A stretch of DNA of 64,000 nucleotides, from contig NZ_UYZY01000001.1 in assembly GCF_900626075.1 (NCBI RefSeq), forward strand, positions 372,001 to 436,000. Reading direction: 5' to 3'. This DNA is from Clostridium transplantifaecale (GTDB lineage: Bacteria; Bacillota; Clostridia; Lachnospirales; Lachnospiraceae). Below, piece by piece: positions 42,162-51,278 of this stretch (position 1 is its first letter; each line of letters starts with the position of its first letter). The notes below the pieces were generated by a model. It did no database searches, was not told the DNA's origin, and saw only the letters and a list, made by a program, of their open reading frames with translations. Position numbers and translations under genes: made by a program.

Positions 42162-43022
42162 ATGAATATACAATGGTATCCAGGCCATATGACAAAGGCC
42201 AAAAGAGCCATGAAGGAAGATATTAAACTGATCGATCTGGTGATCGAGCTGGTGGATGCCAGGGTTCCTCTTGGAAGCAGGAATCCCGATATCGATGAAC
42301 TGGCAAAAGGAAAAGGCAGAATCATTCTGTTGAATAAATCGGATCTGGCAGATGAGAGATATAATGAGAAATGGTCGGCCTGGTTTCAGGCCAAAGGGTT
42401 CCACGTCATTAAAGTGAACGCAAGATCCGGAATGGGTTTAAAACAAATCCAGCCGCTGGTGCAGGAGGCCTGCCGTGAGAAGATCGAGCGTGACAGGAGA
42501 AGGGGAATCTTAAACCGGCCCGTCCGTACGATGGTAGTCGGTATCCCGAATGTGGGAAAATCCACCTTTATCAATTCATTTGCAGGAAAAGCGTGCACAA
42601 AGACCGGGAACAAGCCGGGCGTGACAAAAGGCAACCAGTGGATCCGACTGAATAAGACGCTTGAGCTTTTAGATACCCCGGGAATTCTCTGGCCCCGTTT
42701 TGAAGACCAGGATGTGGGGCTGAAGCTGGCCTTTATCGGTTCCATCAACGACGAGATCATCGATAAAGAAGAGCTGGCCGCAGAGCTGCTTAAATTCCTG
42801 ATGAAGTACTACGGCGGCAATCTGAAAGAGCGGTACGCAATAGAGGCAGAAGACCCGTATGAGGCCCTCAGACAGGTGGCCAAGGCGCGTTCCTGTCTTT
42901 TAAAGGGTAATGAACTGGATACGAAGAAGGCGGCCAACATCCTGCTGGATGATTTCAGAAGCGGGAAACTGGGACGGGTTACGCTTGAATTCCCGCAAAA
43001 CCAGGAAAAAGAAGAAAATTAA
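42162..43022 (+). CDS. rbgA: Ribosome biogenesis GTPase YlqF/RbgA
   Basis: Encodes 286 aa. It is needed for late 50S assembly. The GTPase motifs are circularly permuted: NKSDLAD (G4) comes before GIPNVGKSTFIN (G1) and DTPGILWP (G3). The N-terminal MNIQWYPGHMTKAKRAMKE motif is diagnostic. It is translated with lepB and rnhB as neighbours, as in Bacillus. Confidence 0.97.
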   Translation: MNIQWYPGHMTKAKRAMKEDIKLIDLVIELVDARVPLGSRNPDIDELAKGKGRIILLNKSDLADERYNEKWSAWFQAKGFHVIKVNARSGMGLKQIQPLVQEACREKIERDRRRGILNRPVRTMVVGIPNVGKSTFINSFAGKACTKTGNKPGVTKGNQWIRLNKTLELLDTPGILWPRFEDQDVGLKLAFIGSINDEIIDKEELAAELLKFLMKYYGGNLKERYAIEAEDPYEALRQVAKARSCLLKGNELDTKKAANILLDDFRSGKLGRVTLEFPQNQEKEEN

Positions 43023-43079
43023 GAAAATAGAGAAACCAGAGACAGGGAACTGAACGATAAGACAGGAGAGATACAAAGG

Positions 43080-43727
43080 ATGAGAAAAATCAGCAGTGAG
43101 AAGCTGGAGCAGGAGCTTGCGCGCCTGGAACGGATGAAAGAATATGAGCGCAAATATGAAGGGTATTCCATTGTCTGCGGAATCGACGAAGCAGGCAGGG
43201 GACCGCTTGCAGGTCCGGTTGTGGCGGCTGCCGCTGTTTTGCCGAAGGATGCCACCATTCTCTGGCTGAATGACTCCAAGAAGCTCTCCGAGAAACGGCG
43301 CGAGGAACTGTTCCAGGAGATTCAGGAAAAAGCGGTGACATACGGAGTGGGAGTCGTGAGCCCGGCAGTCATTGATGAGATCAATATTCTCCAGGCAACC
43401 TATGAGGCGATGAGACAGGCGGTTTCCGCCCTTTCCTCGGAGCCGGATATCCTGCTTAACGACGCTGTCATCATTCCTGGAATTGATGAGAAAAAACAGG
43501 TTAAGATTATTAAGGGCGACGCCAAAAGCGTTTCCATCGCAGCGGCCAGCATACTGGCTAAAGTGACGAGGGACCGCATGATGGGAGAATATGACAAGCT
43601 TTATCCGGAATACGGATTTGCACAGCACAAGGGATACGGCACAAAGGCGCATATGGATGCCATCCGGGAATTCGGCGTCTGCCCGATCCACCGCAGAAGT
43701 TTTTTAACGAAGATGGATTTAAAATAA
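43080..43727 (+). CDS. rnhB: Ribonuclease HII
   Basis: Encodes 215 aa. It cuts RNA in RNA-DNA hybrids and starts removal of misincorporated ribonucleotides. Catalytic acids are in CGIDEAGRGPLAGPVVAAA and in LLNDAVIIPG; KGDAKSVSIAAASILAKVTRD and GFAQHKGYGTKAH complete the family pattern. A short charged N-terminal helix precedes the fold. Confidence 0.97.
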   Translation: MRKISSEKLEQELARLERMKEYERKYEGYSIVCGIDEAGRGPLAGPVVAAAAVLPKDATILWLNDSKKLSEKRREELFQEIQEKAVTYGVGVVSPAVIDEINILQATYEAMRQAVSALSSEPDILLNDAVIIPGIDEKKQVKIIKGDAKSVSIAAASILAKVTRDRMMGEYDKLYPEYGFAQHKGYGTKAHMDAIREFGVCPIHRRSFLTKMDLK

Positions 43728-43742
43728 CAGGGACTAAAATGA

Positions 43743-44102
43743 ATGGGAACTAAAAATAACAGAGAGACAGGCAGCCGTCATGAGTCACAGGCGGCTGTTT
43801 TTCTTACGGAGCGGGGCTATGTAATTCTGGAACGGAATTACCGCTGCCGCACGGGAGAGATTGATCTTATTGCAAAGGATAACGGATACCTCGTATTTAT
43901 AGAGGTAAAATACAGAAGCTCAGGGTACAGCGGAGATCCGGCGGAGGCAGTGGACATGAAAAAGAGACGAAGGATTGCCGGAGCGGCCCGTTATTACCTT
44001 TTAACCCATGGATACGGGGAGGATATTCCCTGCCGTTTTGATGTCGTGGCGATTTTGGGCGATGAGGTGCGTGTGGTTAAGGACGCATTCTGGCTGCCAT
44101 GA
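43743..44102 (+). CDS. yraN: YraN/UPF0102-family endonuclease-like protein
   Basis: Encodes 119 aa. The family has a restriction-endonuclease-like core: ERNYRCRTGEIDLIAKDNGYLVFIEVKYR carries the E..D..ExK pattern. Its role is not firmly known; it is regularly placed beside rnhB. The gap to rnhB is 15 bases. Confidence 0.93.
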   Translation: MGTKNNRETGSRHESQAAVFLTERGYVILERNYRCRTGEIDLIAKDNGYLVFIEVKYRSSGYSGDPAEAVDMKKRRRIAGAARYYLLTHGYGEDIPCRFDVVAILGDEVRVVKDAFWLP

Positions 44103-44129
44103 CGCTTCTGTTCAGGAGGACTTGAAAGA

Positions 44130-44987
44130 ATGGAATTTATGAAAAAGACAGAGGATACCATATTGACGCTTAAAGAAAAGGAGGGTGTTCCTTTTCTGTC
44201 ATTTCCTATCCTGGAAAAAACGGGACTTGTTTCCCAGGCTTTTTCCACCAGACTGGGTGGGGTGAGCAAAGGAGATTTCGCAACAATGAACTTCTCCTTT
44301 ACAAGAGGAGACAACCGGGAAGATGTGCTCGAAAATTACAGGAGGATGGCTGCGGCCCTCGGCGTGGATATGAACCGCATGGTTCTGACCTGGCAGACCC
44401 ACACGACGAATGTAAGGAGTGTGACGGCGGAGGATGAGGGGAAAGGCGTAGTGAGGGACCGTGATTACCGTGATGTGGACGGACTGATCACCGATATTCC
44501 CGGCATTACCCTGGTTACATTTTTTGCGGACTGCGTTCCGCTTTATTTTCTGGATCCGGTCCACAGGGCGATTGGCCTGTCACATTCCGGCTGGCGCGGC
44601 ACGGTGAAACGGATGGGACAGGTGACGGCAGACGCGATGAAAGAGGCATTCGGCTCACGGCCGGAAGATATCATCGCCTGTGTCGGACCGAGCATCTGTA
44701 AGGACTGCTATGAGGTGGGAGCGGAAGTGGCCGAAGAATTTTGCGGCGCTTTTGATGAAACATACCATAATGCAATTTTACTTAAAAAGCCGGACGGAAA
44801 ATACCAGCTCGATCTTTGGAAGGCTAATGAAATTGTTTTAACAGAGGCGGGAATCAAAAAAGAAAATCTGGCGGTGACCAATATCTGCACTTACTGCAAT
44901 CCGGAGCTTTTATTTTCCCACAGAAGGAGCGCTGAGCGGCGCGGCAATCTCTGCGCATTCCTTTCATTAAAAGAAAAGCAGATTTAA
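44130..44987 (+). CDS. pgeF: Peptidoglycan editing factor PgeF / YfiH (multicopper-like laccase fold)
   Basis: Encodes 285 aa. The YfiH family binds zinc and in E. coli removes wrong L-Ser from UDP-MurNAc; members have also been reported as purine nucleoside phosphorylases. Metal ligands are seen in TWQTHTTNV, FFADCVPLYF, LSHSGWRGTV and SICKDCYEVG. AGGAGG lies 10-15 bases before the ATG. It ends the trmD-to-yraN block. Confidence 0.92.
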   Translation: MEFMKKTEDTILTLKEKEGVPFLSFPILEKTGLVSQAFSTRLGGVSKGDFATMNFSFTRGDNREDVLENYRRMAAALGVDMNRMVLTWQTHTTNVRSVTAEDEGKGVVRDRDYRDVDGLITDIPGITLVTFFADCVPLYFLDPVHRAIGLSHSGWRGTVKRMGQVTADAMKEAFGSRPEDIIACVGPSICKDCYEVGAEVAEEFCGAFDETYHNAILLKKPDGKYQLDLWKANEIVLTEAGIKKENLAVTNICTYCNPELLFSHRRSAERRGNLCAFLSLKEKQI

Positions 44988-45243
44988 AATTATAAATAAA
45001 AAGGCAGAAACAACGAAAAAGCACGCTTCGCGAACTTTTCATTGCCACTCAACAAAACCATTATAATTGTAGGAAATAAACGTCCGATTGGACAGGTGGC
45101 AGGAAATCCCATTTGTTCCAAAAGATATCAGAGTATTATTTCATCTGAGAGCCATAATAGGAGTGTAGCATAAATAACAGCCCATGAAAGACACAAACAA
45201 TTGCATGGGCAAAATAAAAACAGATGAAAAGGAGGCGTTTATT
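44988..45243 (+). other. Intergenic region before the SASP gene
   Basis: 256 bases, AT-rich. CATAATA at 45153-45159 with GTATT at 45133-45137 resembles a forespore sigma-F/G promoter (CATnnTA -10), which would suit the spore-protein gene, but the spacing is only 15 and the match is loose. No other feature was recognised. Confidence 0.35.
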
Positions 45244-45444
45244 ATGTCTACTACAAACAACACAAACGTACCAGAAGCTAAGGAAGCAATGAACAGATTC
45301 AAAATGGAGGTTGCCAACGAAATTGGTGTGCCGTTAACAAACGGATACAATGGTAACTTAACATCTGCACAGAATGGTTCTGTAGGCGGATATATGGTTA
45401 AGAAGATGATCGAAGCACAGGAAAGACAGATGGCAGGTAAATAA
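45244..45444 (+). CDS. Alpha/beta-type small acid-soluble spore protein (SASP)
   Basis: Encodes 66 aa. These proteins coat and protect DNA in dormant spores. The pattern AKEAMNRFKMEVANEIGVPL contains the ...EVA.E.G site cut by the germination protease, and GNLTSAQNGSVGGYMVKKMIEAQE is the second conserved helix. The ATG at 45244 follows AAAAGGAGG. It shows that the organism forms endospores. Confidence 0.96.
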   Translation: MSTTNNTNVPEAKEAMNRFKMEVANEIGVPLTNGYNGNLTSAQNGSVGGYMVKKMIEAQERQMAGK

Positions 45445-45491
45445 ATCATTTAACTGACATTAACGGAAAATCCTGAGTTTTTCGGCGAAGG

Positions 45492-45537
45492 TACAGGGCT
45501 GCGGCAGATGTGATGCTGCCATTGCCCTGTATTTTTG
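45492..45537 (+). terminator. Terminator after the SASP gene
   Basis: ACAGGGC pairs with GCCCTGT and CGGCAG-type inner bases pair with GCTGCC; TATTTTTG follows. Confidence 0.8.
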
Positions 45538-45568
45538 CGTGAAATAGCTTTGAATTCGGAAATACTGC

Positions 45569-45597
45569 TTGTATATAAATCAATTACATACTATAAT
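45569..45597 (+). promoter_or_regulatory. Predicted promoter of rsmD-coaD
   Basis: TTGTAT (45569-45574), 17 bases, TATAAT (45592-45597), 33 bases before the rsmD ATG. Confidence 0.6.
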
Positions 45598-45629
45598 AGA
45601 TGAGATAAAAATTTTCGGGGAAAGAATCC

Positions 45630-46190
45630 ATGCGAGTGATATCGGGAAGCGCCAAGAGGCTGCTTTTGAAAACAATAGAAGGTAAGGATACCAGGCCTAC
45701 CACAGATAGAATTAAAGAGACGCTTTTTAACATGATGCAGAATGATATTTATGGCTGCACTTTTTTAGATCTCTTCAGCGGAAGCGGAGCAATCGGCATC
45801 GAGGCGCTGAGCCGCGGCGCAGGGCTGGCCGTTATGGTGGAGAATAATAAAAAGGCAATCGAATGTATCAGAGAGAATCTTAAGACTACCCGTCTGGAAG
45901 AGAAGGCAATGGTGATGGACTGTGATGTGATAACCGCGCTTAAGCGTCTGGAGGACAGGCAGCTTACGTTTAATATCATTTTTATGGATCCGCCATACAA
46001 TCAGCTGCTGGAGAAGACTGTGCTTGAATATCTGGCCCACTCAGCTTTGATTGACCGGGATACCCTTATTATTGCGGAAGCATCCAGGGAGACAGAGACG
46101 GATTATCTTTCTGGGCTTGGTTTTGAACTTGTACGCGAAAAGGAGTATAAGACAAACAAGCATTTATTCATTACCAAAGGAGAAAACTAA
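45630..46190 (+). CDS. rsmD: 16S rRNA (guanine966-N2)-methyltransferase RsmD
   Basis: Encodes 186 aa. [13 protein letters not shown] and [15 protein letters not shown] are the N-terminal signature; [20 protein letters not shown] binds S-adenosylmethionine and MDPPYN is the catalytic N6/N2-methyltransferase motif. The coaD ATG comes two bases after its stop. Confidence 0.96.
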   Translation: MRVISGSAKRLLLKTIEGKDTRPTTDRIKETLFNMMQNDIYGCTFLDLFSGSGAIGIEALSRGAGLAVMVENNKKAIECIRENLKTTRLEEKAMVMDCDVITALKRLEDRQLTFNIIFMDPPYNQLLEKTVLEYLAHSALIDRDTLIIAEASRETETDYLSGLGFELVREKEYKTNKHLFITKGEN

Positions 46191-46192
46191 AA

Positions 46193-46678
46193 ATGAAAAC
46201 AGCCATTTACCCGGGCAGCTTTGACCCGGTGACGCTCGGCCATTTTGATATAATTGAGCGTTCTTCCAAAATTTTTGATAAACTCATCGTCGGGGTTTTG
46301 AATAATAGTGCAAAATCTCCGTTGTTTTCTGTCGAAGAACGTGTTAAGATGTTAAGGGATGTAACCTCGCATTTTGGCAATGTGGAGGTGCAGTCTTTCG
46401 ATGGTCTGCTGATTGATTTTGTACGCGGGAATGATGCGAACGTGATCGTCAGGGGACTCAGGGCTATTACGGATTTTGAGTATGAACTGCAGCTTGCGCA
46501 GATGAACAGGGTTATTGCACCCGAGATAGACACACTGTTCCTGACAACCAATCTGAAATATGCATATTTAAGCTCCAGCATGGCAAAGGAAGTGGCCATG
46601 TACGGCGGCGATATCTCTTCTTTTCTGGCTCCCGAGATAGCCGAGGAAGTGAGAAAGAAATATGCGGTGCAAAAGTGA
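46193..46678 (+). CDS. coaD: Phosphopantetheine adenylyltransferase
   Basis: Encodes 161 aa. It makes dephospho-CoA from 4'-phosphopantetheine and ATP. The nucleotidyltransferase TLGH motif is in [36 protein letters not shown] and [13 protein letters not shown] are conserved. It is coupled to rsmD. Confidence 0.97.
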   Translation: MKTAIYPGSFDPVTLGHFDIIERSSKIFDKLIVGVLNNSAKSPLFSVEERVKMLRDVTSHFGNVEVQSFDGLLIDFVRGNDANVIVRGLRAITDFEYELQLAQMNRVIAPEIDTLFLTTNLKYAYLSSSMAKEVAMYGGDISSFLAPEIAEEVRKKYAVQK

Positions 46679-46707
46679 CAGGGAGCAAATAAGTAAGGAG
46701 AAAGACT

Positions 46708-47301
46708 ATGAGCAGAATTGAACAGATCATTACAGAGATTGAAGACTATATCGACAGTTGTAAGTATCAGGCGCTGTCCAATGCAAAGATTCTTGTTAAT
46801 AAAGAAGAGATTGAGGAGCTGCTTGTGGAGCTCCGCTTAAGGATACCGGAAGAGATTAAGAAGTACCAGAAGATTATCAGCAACCAGGACGCCATTCTCC
46901 AGGAAGCACGCTCCCAGGCCGATGCTATGGTGGCGGAGGCAACGGCCCAGACGAATGAACTGGTGAACGAGCACGAGATTATGCAGCGCGCTTACTCCGA
47001 GGCCAACAGCATCATCGAACAGGCGAACGCACAGGCTCAGGCGATTGTAGACAGCGCCGTTATTGAGGCGAACAATATCCGCCAGGGTTCCGTACAGTAT
47101 ACGGACGATATGCTTCGCAGCCTTCAGACGATCATCAAGCACTCCATGGAGGGCGCACAGGGCAGATTCGACGCCTATATGAGTTCCATGCAGTCCAGCT
47201 TCGACATTGTATCCTCCAACCGCAACGAACTGGCAGGCAGCGTTGTGAGGGAGCCGGATGACAACGGTGAGGCCGCGGCTACAGAGATGACAGCAGAATA
47301 A
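46708..47301 (+). CDS. Coiled-coil protein of unknown function downstream of coaD
   Basis: Encodes 197 aa. The middle (~50-150) is a long Ala/Gln/Glu-rich helix resembling ATP synthase subunit B/E or DivIVA-like coiled coils (QDAILQEARSQADAMVAEATAQTNELVNEHE, then EANSIIEQANAQAQAIVDSAVIEANN). No membrane segment or signal is seen. It often follows coaD in Lachnospiraceae; the function is not known. Its last 23 bases overlap the converging ylbJ gene. Confidence 0.85.
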   Translation: MSRIEQIITEIEDYIDSCKYQALSNAKILVNKEEIEELLVELRLRIPEEIKKYQKIISNQDAILQEARSQADAMVAEATAQTNELVNEHEIMQRAYSEANSIIEQANAQAQAIVDSAVIEANNIRQGSVQYTDDMLRSLQTIIKHSMEGAQGRFDAYMSSMQSSFDIVSSNRNELAGSVVREPDDNGEAAATEMTAE

Positions 47302-48232
47302 GGATAAAACATGCGAGACTGGCGTGAACCAGTTTCCATAGTATATAATGCCGGATGGAGAGTCCGGCATTTTTTATAACCGTATTTGTCTGGGAGACGC
47401 CGGACAGGCCCCCGAAAGCGGCTGAAAACAGGATCACCAGCGCCGCAGGAAGGCCGGACAGTGAGCGTGAGACATTGTCGATTCCCGTCGTCATTTCCAC
47501 AAAACCGGTCAGGAGCGGTTTAACCGGTTCCGGAATCAGGCCGGAGCCGCAGATAAAACACGCGAGGATGGAATACAGCATGATATATCCGCCGATTTTG
47601 ACCATAATTTCCAGGGAGGACATCATAATCTCGTCAAAGGGCTGGGATTTGGCGGGAGGTATATCCGCAGGCAGCGGGGCGGTGCTTCTGCTTTTGACGG
47701 AATAGTCGGTTGACGCTATGTTCCGCCCTTTTGTCTTGTCCCTGTAGAAAACCTGTACCAGAAAACCGAGCAGAATAACCGGTATGTAAAGGGAAACCGC
47801 GACCGAGATAAACGGGACGGTACCGTCCAGATGGGAATGGACGTATCCGGCTACGAACATCGGGCTGGGGCAGCCTGCGATGGCAAGCAGCCGCTTTCCC
47901 TCATTTGCCGTGATTTTTCCTTCCCTCAGGAAATCGGCAGTTGTCTTGGCCCCCATCGGGTAGCCGCAGAGAAGCCCTGCCATCAGGGCATAGCTTCCGC
48001 CGTCCGACAGGTGAAGCAGCTTAAAAAGAGGGGAAAAGGGCCGGGTGATGAGAGGCACGCCTCCCCAGGCCACGAGCAGGCTGGAACACAGCATAAAAGG
48101 AAGCAGCGTCGGGAGCACCACGTTAAACCACAGCAGCAGGCCGGACTTAGCTCCCTCAAAGGACTGGGCCGGATGCATCAGCAGGAAAATCAGGATCAGG
48201 ACCGGGATGGCCGGCAGGATGGATTTTTTCAT
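47279..48232 (-). CDS. ylbJ: Sporulation integral membrane protein YlbJ
   Basis: Encodes about 317 aa with around eight membrane helices. YlbJ is required for spore cortex formation in Bacillus. The sequence LLCGYPMGAKTTADFLREGKIT, IAGCPSPMFVAGYV and GLSGVSQTNTVIKNAGLSIRHYILWKLVHA fit the nucleoside-transporter-like (Gate) YlbJ family. The start at 48232 is preferred: earlier GTG/ATG codons lie within the divergent neighbour's start region. It overlaps the converging gene by 23 bases, and that gene's terminator lies inside this coding region. Confidence 0.9.
   Translation of the reverse strand: MKKSILPAIPVLILIFLLMHPAQSFEGAKSGLLLWFNVVLPTLLPFMLCSSLLVAWGGVPLITRPFSPLFKLLHLSDGGSYALMAGLLCGYPMGAKTTADFLREGKITANEGKRLLAIAGCPSPMFVAGYVHSHLDGTVPFISVAVSLYIPVILLGFLVQVFYRDKTKGRNIASTDYSVKSRSTAPLPADIPPAKSQPFDEIMMSSLEIMVKIGGYIMLYSILACFICGSGLIPEPVKPLLTGFVEMTTGIDNVSRSLSGLPAALVILFSAAFGGLSGVSQTNTVIKNAGLSIRHYILWKLVHASLACFILILLSSL
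47348..47375 (+). terminator. Terminator of the rsmD-coaD unit, inside ylbJ coding sequence
   Basis: ATGCCGGA (47348-47355) pairs with TCCGGCAT (47363-47370), then TTTTT. It serves plus-strand transcription but lies in the 3' part of ylbJ on the other strand. Confidence 0.75.
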
Positions 48233-48263
48233 AAGAGTCCGAATAGAATGTTTTATATAATAT

Positions 48264-49088
48264 ATGTCCGGAAGCGATTCTCTTATGTTCATTATATTTC
48301 TCATTCTGTTATCCGTCTTTAACACGACTATGTTTCACTGGCTGGGGCAGAACCCCGGCTTTTACCAATTGAATGCTTATACCTGGGAGAGCGACGATTT
48401 TCGGAGCATGAAGCTGGGAGCGGCCATTGCCGGGCAGGAAAGCCCGGATTACGATCAGATAGCATCCCTGATGCTGGAACATGAATTTGATTTGACAGAC
48501 TGTAAGGATTTGACGTATCATAACAGCATGGCTCTGATGCAGAAGCCGGCCGCGTATAAGAAGCTGGCGGGCGCATACGAGGTGATACTGAAAGACTTAA
48601 AATATTTTCCCATCCCGGAGAGTACAAGGGCCGGAACTCCTTTTCCCGTCTATGAGGACAGCTGGAAGCAGAAGCGTACCTATGGCGGAGAGAGGGGGCA
48701 TGAGGGCTGCGATATTATGGGCACGGAGCGGGAACGCGGTTTTTACCCCGTCATAAGCGTCAGCGACGGCACGGTGGAAAAGATAGGCTGGCTGGAACAG
48801 GGAGGCTGGCGCATCGGAGTGAGGACGCCGTCAGGAGCTTACATTTACTATGCCCATCTCTACTCCTATGCGGGAGATTTAAAGGTGGGAGATAAGGTGA
48901 GGGCGGGAGAGCTGCTCGGCTATATGGGCGACTCCGGCTATGGAAAACAGGAGAACACGGTGGGCAATTTTGCCGTGCATCTGCATCTGGGAATCTATAT
49001 CCGAACCGATCATTATGAAGAGATGAGCGTAAATCCGTACTGGATTTTAAAATATCTGGAAAAGAACCGATTGAAATATAATTACTGA
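48264..49088 (+). CDS. Membrane-anchored M23-family peptidase (LytM domain)
   Basis: Encodes up to 274 aa. M23 metallopeptidases cut peptidoglycan peptide bridges or act as inactive activators. One N-terminal membrane helix is followed by a linker of ~110 residues and the LytM domain (~140-260). Zinc ligands are present: HEGCD (HxxxD) and HLHLG (HxH), so it is probably active. The start is uncertain: ATG at 48264 lies close behind a TATAAT-like box and has no ribosome site; ATG at 48285 is the alternative. It is divergent from ylbJ, and a sporulation role is possible by context. Confidence 0.88.
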   Translation: MSGSDSLMFIIFLILLSVFNTTMFHWLGQNPGFYQLNAYTWESDDFRSMKLGAAIAGQESPDYDQIASLMLEHEFDLTDCKDLTYHNSMALMQKPAAYKKLAGAYEVILKDLKYFPIPESTRAGTPFPVYEDSWKQKRTYGGERGHEGCDIMGTERERGFYPVISVSDGTVEKIGWLEQGGWRIGVRTPSGAYIYYAHLYSYAGDLKVGDKVRAGELLGYMGDSGYGKQENTVGNFAVHLHLGIYIRTDHYEEMSVNPYWILKYLEKNRLKYNY

Positions 49089-49111
49089 CAGTGAATAAAG
49101 GAGATTGCAAA

Positions 49112-50509
49112 TTGGACTACAGAGAACTTCCGGCTGATTTTCTGGAAAAGATGAGAGGCCTTTTAAAAGATGAATTTGAGGATTATCTGGCCTGTTTTTC
49201 GGAGCCTCCCCACTATGGCCTGAGAGTGAACCGGCTGAAATGTACGGCAGGAAAATTTGCCGAGGCCAGCGGCTGGGAGCTTTTGCCGGTTCCCTGGATC
49301 GACAACGGTTTCTACTATAATAAGGAGTTAAAGCCGGCCAGACATCCGTGGTACTATGCCGGTCTTTATTATCTGCAGGAACCGAGCGCCATGACACCGG
49401 CGTCACTTCTGCCGGTCACACCGGGGGACCGCGTCCTGGATCTCTGCGCGGCTCCCGGGGGAAAGAGCACGGAACTGGCCGCAAAGCTGATGGGCCGGGG
49501 CCTTCTTTTTTCCAATGATATCAGCAATTCCAGGGCAAAGGCGCTGCTCAAGAACCTGGAACTGTTTGGCGCCGGGAATATTTGTGTCTCCAGCGAGACG
49601 CCGGAGAAACTTTCCCTGCGGTTTGGGGGATTTTTCGATAAGATTCTGATCGACGCCCCCTGTTCCGGCGAGGGAATGTTCCGGCGTGACAGCGATATGG
49701 TTAAGAGCTACAGAGAAAAAGGGCCTGATTATTACAGTGAAATTCAGTATGGAATTGTCACGGAGGCTGTAAAGATGCTGCGTCCCGGCGGGATGCTCCT
49801 TTACTCAACCTGTACCTTTGATGAGAAGGAAAATGAGGGAACCATCCGGCGACTGTTGAGTGAACACGGAGATATGCATCCGGTGCCGCTTGAAAAGCGG
49901 GAAGGATTTGCGCCGGGCTTCGGACTTCCGGAGTGTGTAAGGCTGTTTCCCCACAAAATACGCGGGGAAGGCCATTTTATCGCCCTGCTTAAGAAGGATG
50001 GGGAAGAAGACTGGCCGGCCGGCGCCGGACAAACGGAAAAAATATCTGCTCCTGGAGGAAAAAGCTGGCCGAAAGAGCTGGAGCCGGTCCGTGACTTTCT
50101 CTGTATGACAAAGGCGGATTGGGAACCGGAACGCCTGTATCAGGTCGGCGATACGGTATATTATCTGCCGGAGCCATTTTCGGGGAAAGGAAAGGCGTAT
50201 TTAAAGAATGTCCGCTATCTGAGGACAGGCCTTCTGCTCGGTGAACTGAAAAAAGGCCGTTTTGAACCGTCCCAGGCGCTTGCCATGTTCCTGAAGGCAG
50301 AGCAGTTTCAGGACAGTTTTAATATGAGTGCAGAGGATGAGCGGGTAATCCGCTATCTGAAGGGAGAGACGGTTCAGCTTTCAGAGGATGAGGCCGCGGA
50401 CGGAAAGGGCTGGTGCCTGGTCTGTGTGGACGGCTGGCCTCTGGGTTTTGCCAAACGCCAGGGCGGCATTCTAAAGAATAAATATTATCCTGGATGGAGG
50501 TGGCAGTGA
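49112..50509 (+). CDS. RsmB/RsmF-family rRNA cytosine-C5 methyltransferase
   Basis: Encodes about 465 aa. The SAM site is LCAAPGGKSTELAAKL and the catalytic cysteines lie in IDAPCSGEGMFRRD and YSTCTFDEKENEG, as in NOP2/RsmF m5C methyltransferases. The C-terminal part (~320-465) is an RsmF-type PUA-like region. The start is TTG at 49112 with AAAGGAG eight bases upstream; an upstream GTG at 49091 lies before that site. The stop overlaps the next ATG (TGATG). Confidence 0.92.
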   Translation: MDYRELPADFLEKMRGLLKDEFEDYLACFSEPPHYGLRVNRLKCTAGKFAEASGWELLPVPWIDNGFYYNKELKPARHPWYYAGLYYLQEPSAMTPASLLPVTPGDRVLDLCAAPGGKSTELAAKLMGRGLLFSNDISNSRAKALLKNLELFGAGNICVSSETPEKLSLRFGGFFDKILIDAPCSGEGMFRRDSDMVKSYREKGPDYYSEIQYGIVTEAVKMLRPGGMLLYSTCTFDEKENEGTIRRLLSEHGDMHPVPLEKREGFAPGFGLPECVRLFPHKIRGEGHFIALLKKDGEEDWPAGAGQTEKISAPGGKSWPKELEPVRDFLCMTKADWEPERLYQVGDTVYYLPEPFSGKGKAYLKNVRYLRTGLLLGELKKGRFEPSQALAMFLKAEQFQDSFNMSAEDERVIRYLKGETVQLSEDEAADGKGWCLVCVDGWPLGFAKRQGGILKNKYYPGWRWQ

Positions 50510-51243
50510 TGGCCGGGACAATCAGGCTTGACAAATTTCTGGCGGAGATGAAAAAAGGGACGAGAAGCCAGGTGAAGGAGGCAATCCGCAAGGGGCGCGT
50601 GCTGGTGGACGGCGCAGTCTGCCGGGAATCCGATTATAAATTTGACCCGGCTGCCGTGACCGTTTGTATGGACGGGGAGGAAGTGGCTTTCTCTTCCGTC
50701 GAATATTTTATGCTTAATAAACCCCAGGGCGTCGTATCCGCGACCGAGGACAACCTGCATCCCACCGTTATTTCCCTGATTGGGGATGCGAAGAGGAAGG
50801 ATCTCTTTCCGGTCGGACGGCTGGATATTGATACGGAGGGACTTCTGCTGATTACAAATGACGGTAAACTGGCCCACGAACTCCTGTCACCGAAAAAGCA
50901 TGTGGACAAGGTTTATTTTGCAAAGGTTAAGGGAAAACTGAGGGAAGACGTTACAGAGGCCTTCGCGAAGGGAATTACGCTGGCAGACCAAACCACTGTA
51001 CTTCCGGCAGAACTTCTGATAGAATCTTCTTATGAAGAGGACGGGGAACCAGTCTGTGAGGCCAGGCTCACGATCCACGAGGGAAAGTTTCATCAGGTTA
51101 AAAGAATGTTTGAGGCAGCCGGAGGACAGGTTGTCTTTTTGAAACGCCTTTCCATGGGACCGCTTATGCTGGATCCTTTACTGGAACCGGGGGAAAGCCG
51201 TCCGTTGACCGCAGAGGAATTAAAGGCGCTTAGAAAGAGCTGA
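50509..51243 (+). CDS. RsuA/RluB-family pseudouridine synthase
   Basis: Encodes about 244 aa. An S4 domain at the N-terminus (IRLDKFLAEMKKGTRSQVKEAIRKGRVLVDG) precedes the catalytic domain, whose aspartate is in VGRLDIDTEGLLLITNDG. The enzyme modifies a uridine of 16S or 23S rRNA; the specific site is not evident. GGAGG lies just before the ATG, which overlaps the preceding stop codon. Confidence 0.93.
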   Translation: MAGTIRLDKFLAEMKKGTRSQVKEAIRKGRVLVDGAVCRESDYKFDPAAVTVCMDGEEVAFSSVEYFMLNKPQGVVSATEDNLHPTVISLIGDAKRKDLFPVGRLDIDTEGLLLITNDGKLAHELLSPKKHVDKVYFAKVKGKLREDVTEAFAKGITLADQTTVLPAELLIESSYEEDGEPVCEARLTIHEGKFHQVKRMFEAAGGQVVFLKRLSMGPLMLDPLLEPGESRPLTAEELKALRKS

Positions 51244-51278
51244 GCGGCGGAGAAAGAACGAAAAGGAGCTGGATACAG

